A stretch of 64,000 nt of DNA. Origin: Acidovorax sp. 107. GTDB lineage: Bacteria > Pseudomonadota > Gammaproteobacteria > Burkholderiales > Burkholderiaceae_C. Position 1 is the first letter of the stretch; each line of letters starts with the position of its first letter. A program made the position numbers and the translations under genes. Positions 18,497-27,075 of this stretch are shown here, piece after piece. Below the pieces are notes generated by a model. It had not been told where the DNA came from. It ran no database searches and saw nothing but the letters and a program-made list of their open reading frames with translations. The stretch is from assembly GCF_003058055.1 (NCBI RefSeq), contig NZ_QBTZ01000001.1, positions 932,501 to 996,500 on the forward strand. Reading direction: 5' to 3'.

Positions 18497-19645
18497 ATGG
18501 AAAAAGTAAACACATGGGGCCGCCGCGTGGCGGCAGCGCTGGCGGTGATGTGGGTGAGTGCCACAGCACCCTCGCTGCACGCTGCCGAGATTGTGGTGGG
18601 GCAGGTGGCGCCGCTCACCGGCGTGCTGGCCAGCACCGGCGCGCAGATGGTGCTGGGCGGCAAGATCTATTTCGACTGGGTCAATGCACAGGGTGGCGTG
18701 CACGGCGCCAGCATCCGCCAGTCGGTGGTGGACGACGCCTACAAGGTGCCAGACACCGTCAAGGCGACCCGCGAGCTGCTGGCCAAGCCCGAGGTGGTGG
18801 CGCTGTACGGCTTTGCAGGCACGGCCAACATCACCCAGCTGCTGTCGGATGGTGTGCTGGAGCAGGGCGGCGCCGCGCTGGTGGCGCCGTACACGGGGGG
18901 CGAGTCGCTGCGCAACCCGTTCAACCCCTGGATCTTTCATGTGCGTGCCGGTTATGCCGACGAAACCGAGCACATGGTGCAGCAGCTCACCACCCTGGGC
19001 ATGAACCGCGTGGCGGTGATGTACCAGGACGATGGTTTTGGCAAGGCGGGCCTGGCAGGGGTGGAGGCAGCGCTGGCCAAGCGCAACCTCAAGCTGGTGG
19101 TGTCTGCGGGCTACGAGCGCAATACCGACAAGGTGGATGACGCGGTCAAGGCCATCAAGGCCGCCGATGTGCACGCGGTCATCATGATTGCGGTGAACAA
19201 GCCTGCGGCGGCCTTCATCCAGCGCTACCGCGAGCAGGGCGGCGGCGCGCAGCTGTACAACATCTCGGTGGTGGACCCGACGGAGCTGGTCAAGCTGGCA
19301 GGTCTCAAGAACGCGCACGGCCTGGGCATCAGCCAGGTGGTGCCATACCCCTACCGGCCGCAACTGCCCGTGGTGCGCGAGTACCAGACGCTGCTCAAAA
19401 AGTACGCGCCCGACGCCGAGGTCAACTACACCAGCTTCGAGCAGTTCCTCGGTGCCAAGGTGCTGGTCGAGGCCCTGCGCCGCGCCGGGCCTGCGCCCAC
19501 ACGCGCCAAGGTGGTGAAGGCGCTGGAGTCATTGCAAAGCTATGACCTCGGCGGCATCACGCTGGGCTATTCGCCCACCAACCGCATCGGCTCGCGCTAT
19601 GTCGAGGTTACCGTCATCGGCAGCAACGGCCGCCTCATGAAATGA
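18497..19645 (+). CDS. Liv-type ABC transporter substrate-binding protein (3HB locus, receptor 2)
   Basis: A 382-residue periplasmic receptor of the Peripla_BP_6 fold, only distantly similar to receptor 1. The signal peptide ends near residue 29 (APSLHAAE). The first strand reads IVVGQVAPLTGVLASTGAQM and the hinge region FNPWIFHVRAGYADETEHMVQQL. It lies 125 bases after the oligomer hydrolase. It could supply the same LivGFHM-like channel with another 3HB-related ligand, such as a dimer. The ligand is not readable from sequence. Confidence 0.87.
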   Translation: MEKVNTWGRRVAAALAVMWVSATAPSLHAAEIVVGQVAPLTGVLASTGAQMVLGGKIYFDWVNAQGGVHGASIRQSVVDDAYKVPDTVKATRELLAKPEVVALYGFAGTANITQLLSDGVLEQGGAALVAPYTGGESLRNPFNPWIFHVRAGYADETEHMVQQLTTLGMNRVAVMYQDDGFGKAGLAGVEAALAKRNLKLVVSAGYERNTDKVDDAVKAIKAADVHAVIMIAVNKPAAAFIQRYREQGGGAQLYNISVVDPTELVKLAGLKNAHGLGISQVVPYPYRPQLPVVREYQTLLKKYAPDAEVNYTSFEQFLGAKVLVEALRRAGPAPTRAKVVKALESLQSYDLGGITLGYSPTNRIGSRYVEVTVIGSNGRLMK

Positions 19646-19647
19646 GC

Positions 19648-19755
19648 GCGGCTCAAAAAACTCTCCTGGCGTCGTTGTTGCGTCTTGCCGTACTTTCAGT
19701 ACTGTCTGCAACGCAACGCCTAGCCAGGACCGCTTCGCTGAGTTTTGTGAGCCGC
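19648..19755. repeat. 108-base imperfect palindrome (REP-like)
   Basis: The outer arms are GCGGCTCA and TGAGCCGC, the middle arms TCCTGGC and GCCAGGA, then GGCGT...TTGCGT pairs with ACGCAACGCC, around a TACTTTCAGTACTG centre. The whole would fold as one long hairpin. It starts in the last bases after receptor 2 and resembles the kind of repeat scattered through Comamonadaceae genomes. Confidence 0.75.
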
Positions 19756-19820
19756 TACCCGTCCACAGGTTGTTTTGTCCGCAGCCTGCATCCCTCCACC
19801 GACTCACAAGGTTGACCACC

Positions 19821-20696
19821 ATGACTCCGTTATCGCGCTACACCACCTGCGCTGGCTATGAAATCCATTACATGGAGTGGGGCGCGCCGGATGCCCCGGT
19901 GGTGATCGCGTGGCACGGGCTGGCGCGCACCGGCCGCGACATGGACCCGCTGGCCGCCCACCTGGCACCGCGCTACCGCGTGATCTGTCCCGACACATTG
20001 GGACGGGGCCTGAGCCAGTGGGCGCGCGCGCCGCAAGACGAGTACCGCCTGTCGTTCTACGCGCGCATCGCGGCCGACCTGTTTGACCAGCTGGGCATCG
20101 AAAAAGCGCACTGGGTTGGCACATCGATGGGAGGTGCCATCGGTACGGTCTGCGCATCGGGATTGTTCGAGCCGCAGCTCAAGGGCCGCATCCAGAGCCT
20201 GCTGCTCAACGACAACGCCCCCCGTCTGGCCGATGCGGCGCTGGAGCGCATCAAGGCTTATGCGGGCCATCCACCCGCATTCGACACGGTGAAGGAGTTG
20301 GAGGCGTTCTTTCGGCAGGTATACAAGCCGTACGGCTGGCTCAGCGATGACCAGTGGCGCCTGCTCACCGAGAGCAGCACCCGCCGCCTGCCAGACGGCC
20401 GTGTCACGCCGCATTACGACCCCGCCATGGTGCAGCAGTTCACGCACCACACCAACGACTACCTGATCTGGGACCACTACGACGCGCTGGACATTCCTGT
20501 GTTGTGCCTGCGCGGGGCCGAGTCCGATCTGGTGCTGCCAGACGTCACAGCCGAAATGTTGACCCGGGGCCCGGGATCACGCGGCCAGGCCCAGGTGGTG
20601 GAGGTGTCCGGCTGCGGCCACGCCCCTGCGCTCAATGTGCCCGAGCACTATGCGCTGGTAGACGGGTTTCTGGCGAGCGCACAAGGCGGGCACTAG
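19821..20696 (+). CDS. alpha/beta hydrolase
   Basis: A 291-residue cytoplasmic hydrolase without signal peptide. The nucleophile elbow is GTSMG near residue 100, the oxyanion HG motif is AWHGLARTG near 33, the acid lies in CLRGAESDLVLP, and His in VSGCGHAPALN near residue 270. The ATG at 19821 is preferred to an in-frame start 51 bases upstream because the fold begins there. Its place at the end of the PHB/3HB locus suggests an intracellular esterase for 3HB oligomers or thioesters, but the family is broad and this is a guess. Confidence 0.82.
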   Translation: MTPLSRYTTCAGYEIHYMEWGAPDAPVVIAWHGLARTGRDMDPLAAHLAPRYRVICPDTLGRGLSQWARAPQDEYRLSFYARIAADLFDQLGIEKAHWVGTSMGGAIGTVCASGLFEPQLKGRIQSLLLNDNAPRLADAALERIKAYAGHPPAFDTVKELEAFFRQVYKPYGWLSDDQWRLLTESSTRRLPDGRVTPHYDPAMVQQFTHHTNDYLIWDHYDALDIPVLCLRGAESDLVLPDVTAEMLTRGPGSRGQAQVVEVSGCGHAPALNVPEHYALVDGFLASAQGGH

Positions 20697-20735
20697 CCTG
20701 ATAGCCCGTCCGCCCATCCGCCCGCGCTATTCGCT

Positions 20736-20987
20736 TCAGCGTGGCACGCCGGGCCCGCAGCCCAAGGCCTGGCTCAGCTGCTCGGCAGGGATGGCCCAGT
20801 CGGCGTCCGCTGCAATCGCCTCACGCAAGAACTTGGCCTGTGCGGGCGACCACACCGCCACGTCCGGTAGCGTGAAATTGACCGCCGTCGTGCGATGCGT
20901 TGCGATGAACGTGGTCATCGATGCTTCGTCGGACGGCAGCCCCAGTTGATCAAACAGGTCGGACATGGTGTGAATACCGGTTTCCAT
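20736..20987 (-). CDS. DUF2789 family small protein
   Basis: An 83-residue protein with the DUF2789 pattern: METGIHTMSDLFDQLGLPSD at the start, then WSPAQAKFLREAIAADADWA. The family is common in proteobacteria and has no known function. The start is set by AAGGA about 10 bases upstream; the longer in-frame reading to 21152 adds unrelated sequence. It converges with the alpha/beta hydrolase gene. Confidence 0.82.
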   Translation of the reverse strand: METGIHTMSDLFDQLGLPSDEASMTTFIATHRTTAVNFTLPDVAVWSPAQAKFLREAIAADADWAIPAEQLSQALGCGPGVPR

Positions 20988-21219
20988 GGGGAAATCCTTT
21001 GTGTGTTGGGTGAGAGAGCCGGCAGGGCATACGCATGCCAGCATGCCTAGCCTGGGCACTATTGCAGCATGCCCTGGCAGATCGGGATGTAGGACGGCCA
21101 CGGAGTTGCAGCGCCGCCCGCACAAGGTGTGAGACTGGCGGTACCTCGCCATTGCGCAGAGGGCCGCTCATCGTGGCTACACCGTACCGATGGGGCGGCA
21201 GGGAGCACCAGCCCCGGAC

Positions 21220-21462
21220 TCAGGCAGCTAGCTGCGCCAGTGCGGCTTGCAGGCCCGCCAGCCCGCCCACGCGCTGGTCATTGATGAAGATCTGTGGCAT
21301 CTGTCGCACCGATGGCCCGCATTTGGCATAGAACGCCAAGCGCTCGGCCTCGTCATCAATCTTGATTTCTTCGTAGGGCAGCGAGCGGGATTTGAGGAGC
21401 ATCTTGGCCGACTCGCACTGGGGGCAGGCGGACTTGGAGTACACGGTGATTTGAAGGGTCAT
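21220..21462 (-). CDS. glutaredoxin
   Basis: An 80-residue thioredoxin-fold oxidoreductase with the dithiol active site CPQC at residues 14-17, the cis-Pro loop RQMPQIFIND and the glutathione-binding GGLAGLQ near the C-terminus. It resembles GrxC/NrdH-size proteins, and glutathione use is expected from the cis-Pro and GG motifs. It is transcribed divergently from the lipocalin-photolyase operon, a pairing that may reflect a shared oxidative-stress setting. Confidence 0.92.
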   Translation of the reverse strand: MTLQITVYSKSACPQCESAKMLLKSRSLPYEEIKIDDEAERLAFYAKCGPSVRQMPQIFINDQRVGGLAGLQAALAQLAA

Positions 21463-21535
21463 GACGTAAGTTTACGGGGCAGGGCATGCACCTCTCGGTG
21501 CGCGGGTCACTGGCGGGTACGTTCTTTTGTTGGAG

Positions 21536-21573
21536 TGGTTTACCATTCGGTTTGTTTTGTGACTGATTGGTAA
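21536..21573. promoter_or_regulatory. possible operator upstream of the photoprotection operon
   Basis: TGGTTTACCA (21536-21545) is followed 22 bases later by TGGTAA (21568-21573), giving inverted TTACCA/TGGTAA arms directly before the lipocalin start. No regulator gene is adjacent. The pattern is suggestive only. Confidence 0.3.
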
Positions 21574-21576
21574 TTT

Positions 21577-22143
21577 ATGTCTCCGATGCTCCTCTGGATC
21601 CGCCGTTCGATGCTGCTTTTGTCGGTGGCTTTTGTTGTGGCCTTGATGGGCTGCTCAACCACCGCTCCGCCCCCGGGCATCACCCCTGCCACGCCGTTTG
21701 ACTTGTCCCGGTACGAGGGCCGCTGGTACGAGGTAGCGCGGCTCGACCACTCGTTCGAGCGCGGCATGACGGACGTGAGCGCCACCTACCAGCGCCAGCC
21801 GGATGGCAGTGTGCGCGTGCTCAATCGGGGTTTTGATACCGGCAAGAATGATTGGCGACAGGCCGAGGGCAAGGCCTTGTTCACGGGCGATGCCAACACC
21901 GCCTCGCTCAAGGTCTCGTTCTTCGGCCCGTTCTACGGCGGTTATCACGTGGCCGCGCTCGATGCCGGCTACCAATGGGCCCTGGTGGTGGGGCCGGACC
22001 GCAGCTACTGCTGGATCCTGTCGCGCACCAAAACACTTGCACCCGCCGTGCGCGAACAGCTCGTCGCCCGTGCCCAGGCACTGGGCATTGATGCGCAAGC
22101 CCTCATCTGGGTCACCCACGAACGCACCGACCCGCAGCCATGA
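21577..22143 (+). CDS. blc: outer membrane lipocalin (Blc family)
   Basis: A 188-residue lipoprotein. The signal ends in the lipobox LMGC (Cys near residue 27). The lipocalin signature GRWYEVARLDHSFERGM follows, and VSATYQRQPDGSVRVLNRG, FGPFYGGYHVAALD and YCWILSRT mark the beta-barrel strands. Bacterial lipocalins bind lysophospholipids or other lipids under envelope stress. It is the first gene of an operon coupled by ATGA to the FAD oxidoreductase and then the photolyase genes, which suggests a role in light or oxidative damage to membranes. Confidence 0.93.
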   Translation: MSPMLLWIRRSMLLLSVAFVVALMGCSTTAPPPGITPATPFDLSRYEGRWYEVARLDHSFERGMTDVSATYQRQPDGSVRVLNRGFDTGKNDWRQAEGKALFTGDANTASLKVSFFGPFYGGYHVAALDAGYQWALVVGPDRSYCWILSRTKTLAPAVREQLVARAQALGIDAQALIWVTHERTDPQP

Positions 22144-23165
22144 GCACCTTGACGACTCCACAACCCATCGCCGTCATCGGTGCAGGCCTGGCGGGCCTGT
22201 CGTGCGCGCAGGCACTGCTGCAGGCGGGGCAGCCGGTGCATATGTTCGACAAGAGTCGAGGCCCTTCGGGCCGTATGAGCACCCGGCGCGCGGAAGACGC
22301 ACACGGCCCCTGGCAGTGCGACCACGGTGCGCAGTATTTCACCGCACGTGACGCCGCTTTTCGCGCAGAAGTCGACCGCTGGCAGCAGGCCGGTGTGGCC
22401 GCGCAGTGGGACGCACGCCTGGCCAGTTTTGACGGCAAAACCTGGACCACACCGCATACGCCCCTGGAGCGTTTTGTGGGCACGCCGCGCATGACTTCGC
22501 CCGCGATCTGGCTGGCGCAAGGCCTGGCGCAGGCAGGCGAGCGCGCCCACACCCAGTGGCAGACCACCGTGCGGCAACTGGAGCGCCACCCTGACGGATG
22601 GGCCGTCACCTCGGCCGAACAGGGGCTGCATCCACAGCGCTACAGCGCAGTGCTGCTGGCCCTACCTGCGCCCCAGGGGGTGCCGTTGCTGACTGACGTG
22701 GCTCCTGCCGGTGCCGCTGTGGCGGGCCGCGCCCGAATGCGTGGCAGCTGGGCCGTCATGCTGCGTTACGGCGCGCCTGTGGCTTTACCGTGGGATGGTG
22801 CTTTCATCAACGCCGGCCCGCTGCGCTGGGTAGCGCGCGACAGCAGCAAGCCCGGCCGTGCAGGGCCAGAAACCTGGCTGCTGCACGCCAGCGCCGAGTG
22901 GAGTGACACGCATATCGAAGACAGTGCAGACAGCGTGATCGCTGCCTTGCTTGCCGCCTTTGCGGCCCTGGGCGGGCCCGCACCCCTGGCGGCCACGGCC
23001 CACCGCTGGCGCTACGCGGATACCGAACCTGCACTCACCCTGGGCTGCTGGTGGGACGCGGACGCCCGCCTGGGTCTGTGTGGAGACTGGCTGAATGGCG
23101 GCAAGGTGGAAGGCGCCTGGCTCAGCGGGCGCGCGCTGGCGCGGCAGGTCGCACACGTCGCTTGA
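22140..23165 (+). CDS. NAD(P)/FAD-dependent oxidoreductase (amine oxidase/renalase-like)
   Basis: A 341-residue flavoprotein. The N-terminal dinucleotide fold has AVIGAGLAGLSCAQALLQAG and a second FAD contact SRGPSGRMSTRR. A C-terminal FAD motif, LGLCGDWLNGGKVEGAWLSG, closes the fold. The substrate is unknown. Such genes recur beside bacterial photolyases and lipocalins, and here the start overlaps the lipocalin stop by four bases. Confidence 0.85.
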   Translation: MSTLTTPQPIAVIGAGLAGLSCAQALLQAGQPVHMFDKSRGPSGRMSTRRAEDAHGPWQCDHGAQYFTARDAAFRAEVDRWQQAGVAAQWDARLASFDGKTWTTPHTPLERFVGTPRMTSPAIWLAQGLAQAGERAHTQWQTTVRQLERHPDGWAVTSAEQGLHPQRYSAVLLALPAPQGVPLLTDVAPAGAAVAGRARMRGSWAVMLRYGAPVALPWDGAFINAGPLRWVARDSSKPGRAGPETWLLHASAEWSDTHIEDSADSVIAALLAAFAALGGPAPLAATAHRWRYADTEPALTLGCWWDADARLGLCGDWLNGGKVEGAWLSGRALARQVAHVA

Positions 23166-23180
23166 ACTAGCAGGCCCCAC

Positions 23181-23357
23181 ATGCGCATGCGCAAGAAGTC
23201 CGATCTGCCCCAAAAGACCTGCCAACACTGCGGCCTGCCGTTCACCTGGCGCAAAAAGTGGGAGAAGGTGTGGGACGAGGTGAAGTACTGCTCTGACCGC
23301 TGCCGCAGCGAACGCAAGCGCTCGGGCCTTGGCACGGGGGAGGGCACAACCCCATGA
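23181..23357 (+). CDS. DUF2256 small zinc-finger-like protein
   Basis: A 58-residue protein beginning [18 protein letters not shown]. It has CxxC (TCQHCG), the [15 protein letters not shown] block and a second CxxxC (YCSDRC), the complete DUF2256 pattern. Two Cys pairs suggest zinc binding. Its job is unknown, but DUF2256 genes are habitually found beside cryptochrome/photolyase genes. The gene is short and easy to miss; its stop overlaps the CRY-DASH start by ATGA, which supports its reality. Confidence 0.88.
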   Translation: MRMRKKSDLPQKTCQHCGLPFTWRKKWEKVWDEVKYCSDRCRSERKRSGLGTGEGTTP

Positions 23358-24670
23358 GCATTGTGCTGTTCTGGTTCCGCAACGACCTGCGTCTGCACGA
23401 CCTGCCCGCATTGCACGCAGCCCTGGCCAGCGGTGCCACGCACCTGCTGCCGGTGGTGTGCCTGCCCGCAGCCGATGAATCCACGCCTTGGGGCTTTGCC
23501 CGCGTGGGCGTTCACCGCCGTACCTTCACCGCTGCCGCTTTGCGCGGGCTGCAAAGACAGATGGACGCACTGGGTAACCCGCTGCTCATCTGCCAGGCAC
23601 CGCCCGCCACTGCCTTGCCGCGACTGGCCCGGGCCATCGGTTCCACCACCGTGGTGTGCGAAGACATTGCCGCCCCCTACGAGCAGGCCGAGGTGGCCGC
23701 ACTGCGCGCCGCTGGCCTGCAGGTGCGTACTGTGTGGCACAGCAGCCTGCTGCCGCCGTCGCGCATGCCGTGGCCGGTAGACCAACTGCCGGGCGTGTTC
23801 ACCAGCTTCCGCCAAAAGGTCGAGCGTGCAGGCATTGCTCCCGCTGCGCCATTGCCGCTGCCGACCCAACTGCTGCTGCCGCCCGATGTGCCCGCGCCCG
23901 TGTTGCAGGCCGTTGGCGCAGAGCAGGGCGCTGACAGCATCCAGCCCCCTGAGTTGCCACAGGGCAGCGATGCCCGCTCGTCCTTCCCCTACGGCACGCC
24001 CGCTTGCGATGGCAGCGAGGCCGCCGCACTGGCCCACCTGGCGCAGTACCTGGCCCGCAAGCTGCCTCACAGTTACAAGGCCACGCGCAATGGGCTCACC
24101 GGGCTGGACTACTCCAGCAAGCTCTCGCCCTGGCTGGCCACAGGCGCGCTCTCGCCCCGGCAGGTCTATGCCGACTTGAAAACCTTTGAGCGCGACCACG
24201 GTGCCAACGATGGCACCTACTGGCTGTGGTTTGAGCTTTTGTGGCGTGACTACTTCCGCTTGCTGCACTTGCAGTACGGCGCGGCGCTGTACCGGGCGCG
24301 GGGCCTGTCAGCACTGCCGCCCACCCCACACAAACCGCGTGGCTTTGAACGCTGGTGCCGTGGCGAGACCGGCGAGCCGCTGGTCGATGCCGCCATGCGC
24401 GAGCTGGCAGCCACTGGCTCCCTCAGCAATCGCCTGCGCCAAGTGGTCGCCAGCTACCTCATCTACGACCTGCACAGCGACTGGCGCGCAGGTGCTGCAT
24501 GGTTTGAATCGCAGCTGCTGGACTACGACGTGTACAGCAACCAGGGCAACTGGCTCTACATCGCCGGACGCGGCACCGACCCGCGCGGGGGGCGCCGCTT
24601 CAACCCCATCAAGCAGGCGCAAGACCACGATGCCGACGGCAGCTACCGCCGCATGTGGGGCACGCTATGA
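23354..24670 (+). CDS. DASH-type cryptochrome/photolyase
   Basis: A 438-residue blue-light flavoprotein. The photolyase N-terminal antenna domain begins [17 protein letters not shown]. The DASH family shows in [11 protein letters not shown], the FAD-binding segment [30 protein letters not shown], the [14 protein letters not shown] helix and the C-terminal [23 protein letters not shown] block. CRY-DASH proteins repair cyclobutane dimers, chiefly in single-stranded DNA. The final residues couple by ATGA to a second, unrelated photolyase-class gene. Confidence 0.92.
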   Translation: MSIVLFWFRNDLRLHDLPALHAALASGATHLLPVVCLPAADESTPWGFARVGVHRRTFTAAALRGLQRQMDALGNPLLICQAPPATALPRLARAIGSTTVVCEDIAAPYEQAEVAALRAAGLQVRTVWHSSLLPPSRMPWPVDQLPGVFTSFRQKVERAGIAPAAPLPLPTQLLLPPDVPAPVLQAVGAEQGADSIQPPELPQGSDARSSFPYGTPACDGSEAAALAHLAQYLARKLPHSYKATRNGLTGLDYSSKLSPWLATGALSPRQVYADLKTFERDHGANDGTYWLWFELLWRDYFRLLHLQYGAALYRARGLSALPPTPHKPRGFERWCRGETGEPLVDAAMRELAATGSLSNRLRQVVASYLIYDLHSDWRAGAAWFESQLLDYDVYSNQGNWLYIAGRGTDPRGGRRFNPIKQAQDHDADGSYRRMWGTL

Positions 24671-26217
24671 GCACGCCGCAACCGCGAACGCACACCCTGC
24701 GCCTGCTGCTCGGCGACCAGCTCAACCCCGAGCATTCATGGTTCGCCACGCAGGACGAGGGCGTGGTCTACGTGCTGATGGAAGTGCGGCAAGAGACCGA
24801 CTACGTGCTGCACCACGCGCAAAAAATCCTCGCCATCTTTGCTGCTATGCGTGACCTGGCCCGGCACCTGCGCGAGGCGGGGCACCGTGTGCGCTACGTG
24901 GCGATTGACGACGCCAGCAACCGCCAGTCGATGCCTGACAACCTGGCCGCCCTCGTGGCCCACTACGGCGCGCACACGCTGCAATACCAGCACCCCGACG
25001 AATGGCGGCTAGACGAGCAACTGCGCATCTGGGGGGCGGAGCAGTCCTTCACTGTGCAGGCCGTCAACAGCGAGCACTTCTACACCACCCGCACCGAAAT
25101 GGCCGAGGTATTCAAGGGCCGCAAGCAGTGGCTCATGGAGCACTTCTACCGCCGCATGCGCCAGCGCCACAGCGTGCTGATCGACGCAGCGGGCGAGCCC
25201 GAAGGCGGCCAATGGAACTACGACCACGACAACCGCAAACCCTGGCCTGGCACGCCCGCGTTGCCGCCCGACGCCCGCCCCATGCACGACCACAGCGCCC
25301 TGTGGGCCACCATCCAGGCCGCAGGCGTGCAAAGCTTTGGCAATCCGCAGGCCCATGCGCTGCGCTGGCCGCTGAACCGGGCCGAGGCAATGGCGGGGCT
25401 GGACCACTTCATCACCACCGCGCTGCCGCACTTTGGAGCGTACGAAGACGCCATGAGCACGGGCAGCAGCAGGCTCTTTCACTCGCTGCTGTCTTTCGCG
25501 CTCAACACCAAAATGCTGCGTCCGCACGAGGTGGTGCAGCGCGCCCAGGCCGCCTACCACACAGGCGCTGCGCCTCTGCCAGCGGTAGAGGGCTTCATCC
25601 GCCAGATCCTTGGCTGGCGCGAGTACGTGCGTGGCATCTACTGGGCCCACATGCCCGGCTACGACGAGCGCAACGCCCTGGGCCACCACACGCCGCTGCC
25701 GGAGTGGTTCTGGACGGGCCAAACCCGCATGCGCTGCATGCAGCACGCCGTGGGCCAGTCGCTGGAGCAGGCCTACGCCCACCACATCCAGCGCCTCATG
25801 GTCATCGGCAACTTTGCGCTGTTGGCGGGGCTAGAGCCCGCTGCCGTGCACCGCTGGTACCTGGGCGTGTACATCGACGCCTTTGAATGGGTGGAAGTGC
25901 CCAACACCGTGGGCATGAGCCAGTTCGCCGACGGCGGCTTGCTGGCCACCAAACCCTATGTGAGCAGCGCCGCCTACATCGACCGCATGAGCGACTACTG
26001 CAGCGGCTGCCATTACGACAAGAAGCAAAAGTTGGGCGGCCGCGCTTGCCCGTACAACGCGCTGTACTGGGACTTTTTTGCGCGCAACGAAGGCACGCTG
26101 GGCAGCAACTTTCGTCTCGGCATGGTGTACCGCCAGTTGCAGAAGATGGAGGGCCCGCAGCTCGATGCACTGCGCGAGCACGCCGCCAGTCTGCGCACGC
26201 GGCTGGATACGTTGTAG
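24667..26217 (+). CDS. iron-sulfur bacterial cryptochrome/photolyase (FeS-BCP, PhrB/CryB type)
   Basis: A 516-residue protein of the deoxyribodipyrimidine photolyase-related family. It starts LRLLLGDQLNPEHSWF and contains the SSRLFHSLLSFALNTKMLRP and RQILGWREYVRGIYW blocks. Four Cys at residues 357, 445, 448 and 461 match, in number and spacing, the [4Fe-4S] ligands known for Agrobacterium PhrB, which repairs (6-4) photoproducts. It follows CRY-DASH with a four-base overlap; the pair would cover both main UV lesions. The start at 24667 is set by that overlap. Confidence 0.93.
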   Translation: MSTPQPRTHTLRLLLGDQLNPEHSWFATQDEGVVYVLMEVRQETDYVLHHAQKILAIFAAMRDLARHLREAGHRVRYVAIDDASNRQSMPDNLAALVAHYGAHTLQYQHPDEWRLDEQLRIWGAEQSFTVQAVNSEHFYTTRTEMAEVFKGRKQWLMEHFYRRMRQRHSVLIDAAGEPEGGQWNYDHDNRKPWPGTPALPPDARPMHDHSALWATIQAAGVQSFGNPQAHALRWPLNRAEAMAGLDHFITTALPHFGAYEDAMSTGSSRLFHSLLSFALNTKMLRPHEVVQRAQAAYHTGAAPLPAVEGFIRQILGWREYVRGIYWAHMPGYDERNALGHHTPLPEWFWTGQTRMRCMQHAVGQSLEQAYAHHIQRLMVIGNFALLAGLEPAAVHRWYLGVYIDAFEWVEVPNTVGMSQFADGGLLATKPYVSSAAYIDRMSDYCSGCHYDKKQKLGGRACPYNALYWDFFARNEGTLGSNFRLGMVYRQLQKMEGPQLDALREHAASLRTRLDTL

Positions 26218-26270
26218 CCAACCGCGCACTGCACCGTCACTTCACTCACTCCATCCACCGGAGCCGCCCC

Positions 26271-26984
26271 ATGTCGTCGCCTTCATTGCAATCCCTTCCT
26301 CAAGGCTATCGCGCCCTCGTCATTGGTTCCAGCGGCGCCATCGGCAGCGCGGTGCTGGCCCACCTGCAGGCCGACCCGCGCTGCGCTCTGGCTGTGGGGT
26401 TGGGCCGTCACACCATCCCGGCGTTGGATCTGGACGACGAAGCCACCATTGCCCGTGCCGCTCAGCAGCTCCAAGCGCAGGGCCCATGGCACTGCATCCT
26501 CCACGCCGCAGGCATGCTGCATGGCCCCCACGGCATGCCTGAAAAGCGCCTGGGCCAGCTCAATTACGCTCAGATGGAGGCCACCTTCCGCACCAACACC
26601 TTCGGCCCGGCGCTGGTGCTGGCGCACTTTGCTCCGCTACTGCCCAAGCAGGGGCGCAGCCTGCTGGCTGTGCTGTCTGCTAAGGTGGGCAGCATTGGCG
26701 ACAACCGCCTGGGCGGCTGGTACAGCTACCGCGCTTCGAAGGCCGCACTCAACATGTTGCTCAAAACTGCGTCCATTGAAGTGGCTCGCAGCCACCCCCA
26801 GGCGGTGCTGGTGGCACTGCACCCGGGTACGGTCAACTCGGCGTTGTCCGCCCCGTTCAACGGCGCAGAAATCGGTCGCCCCGCTGCCGATGCCGCAGGC
26901 GACCTGCTGCGGGTGCTGGACGGGTTGGGGGCGCAGGATACCGGCAGCTTCTATGCCTACAACGGCGAGCAGTTACCGTGGTGA
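26271..26984 (+). CDS. short-chain dehydrogenase/reductase (C-factor-like)
   Basis: A 237-residue Rossmann enzyme. The cofactor loop is ALVIGSSGAIGSAVL, the catalytic Tyr/Lys lie in YSYRASKAALNM near residue 150, and HPGTVNSALSAPF follows as in C-factor-like SDRs. The substrate is unknown. The gap of 53 bases to the photolyase gene suggests it is the last gene of the photoprotection operon. Confidence 0.85.
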   Translation: MSSPSLQSLPQGYRALVIGSSGAIGSAVLAHLQADPRCALAVGLGRHTIPALDLDDEATIARAAQQLQAQGPWHCILHAAGMLHGPHGMPEKRLGQLNYAQMEATFRTNTFGPALVLAHFAPLLPKQGRSLLAVLSAKVGSIGDNRLGGWYSYRASKAALNMLLKTASIEVARSHPQAVLVALHPGTVNSALSAPFNGAEIGRPAADAAGDLLRVLDGLGAQDTGSFYAYNGEQLPW

Positions 26985-27075
26985 TGCGGCGCGTGACGGT
27001 GCAGCGATTGGCTTCGGGTTGGATACCGAAGATCGCTGGTGGGCGGGCGCCAGCGAAGGAACTCCATCAAACACG

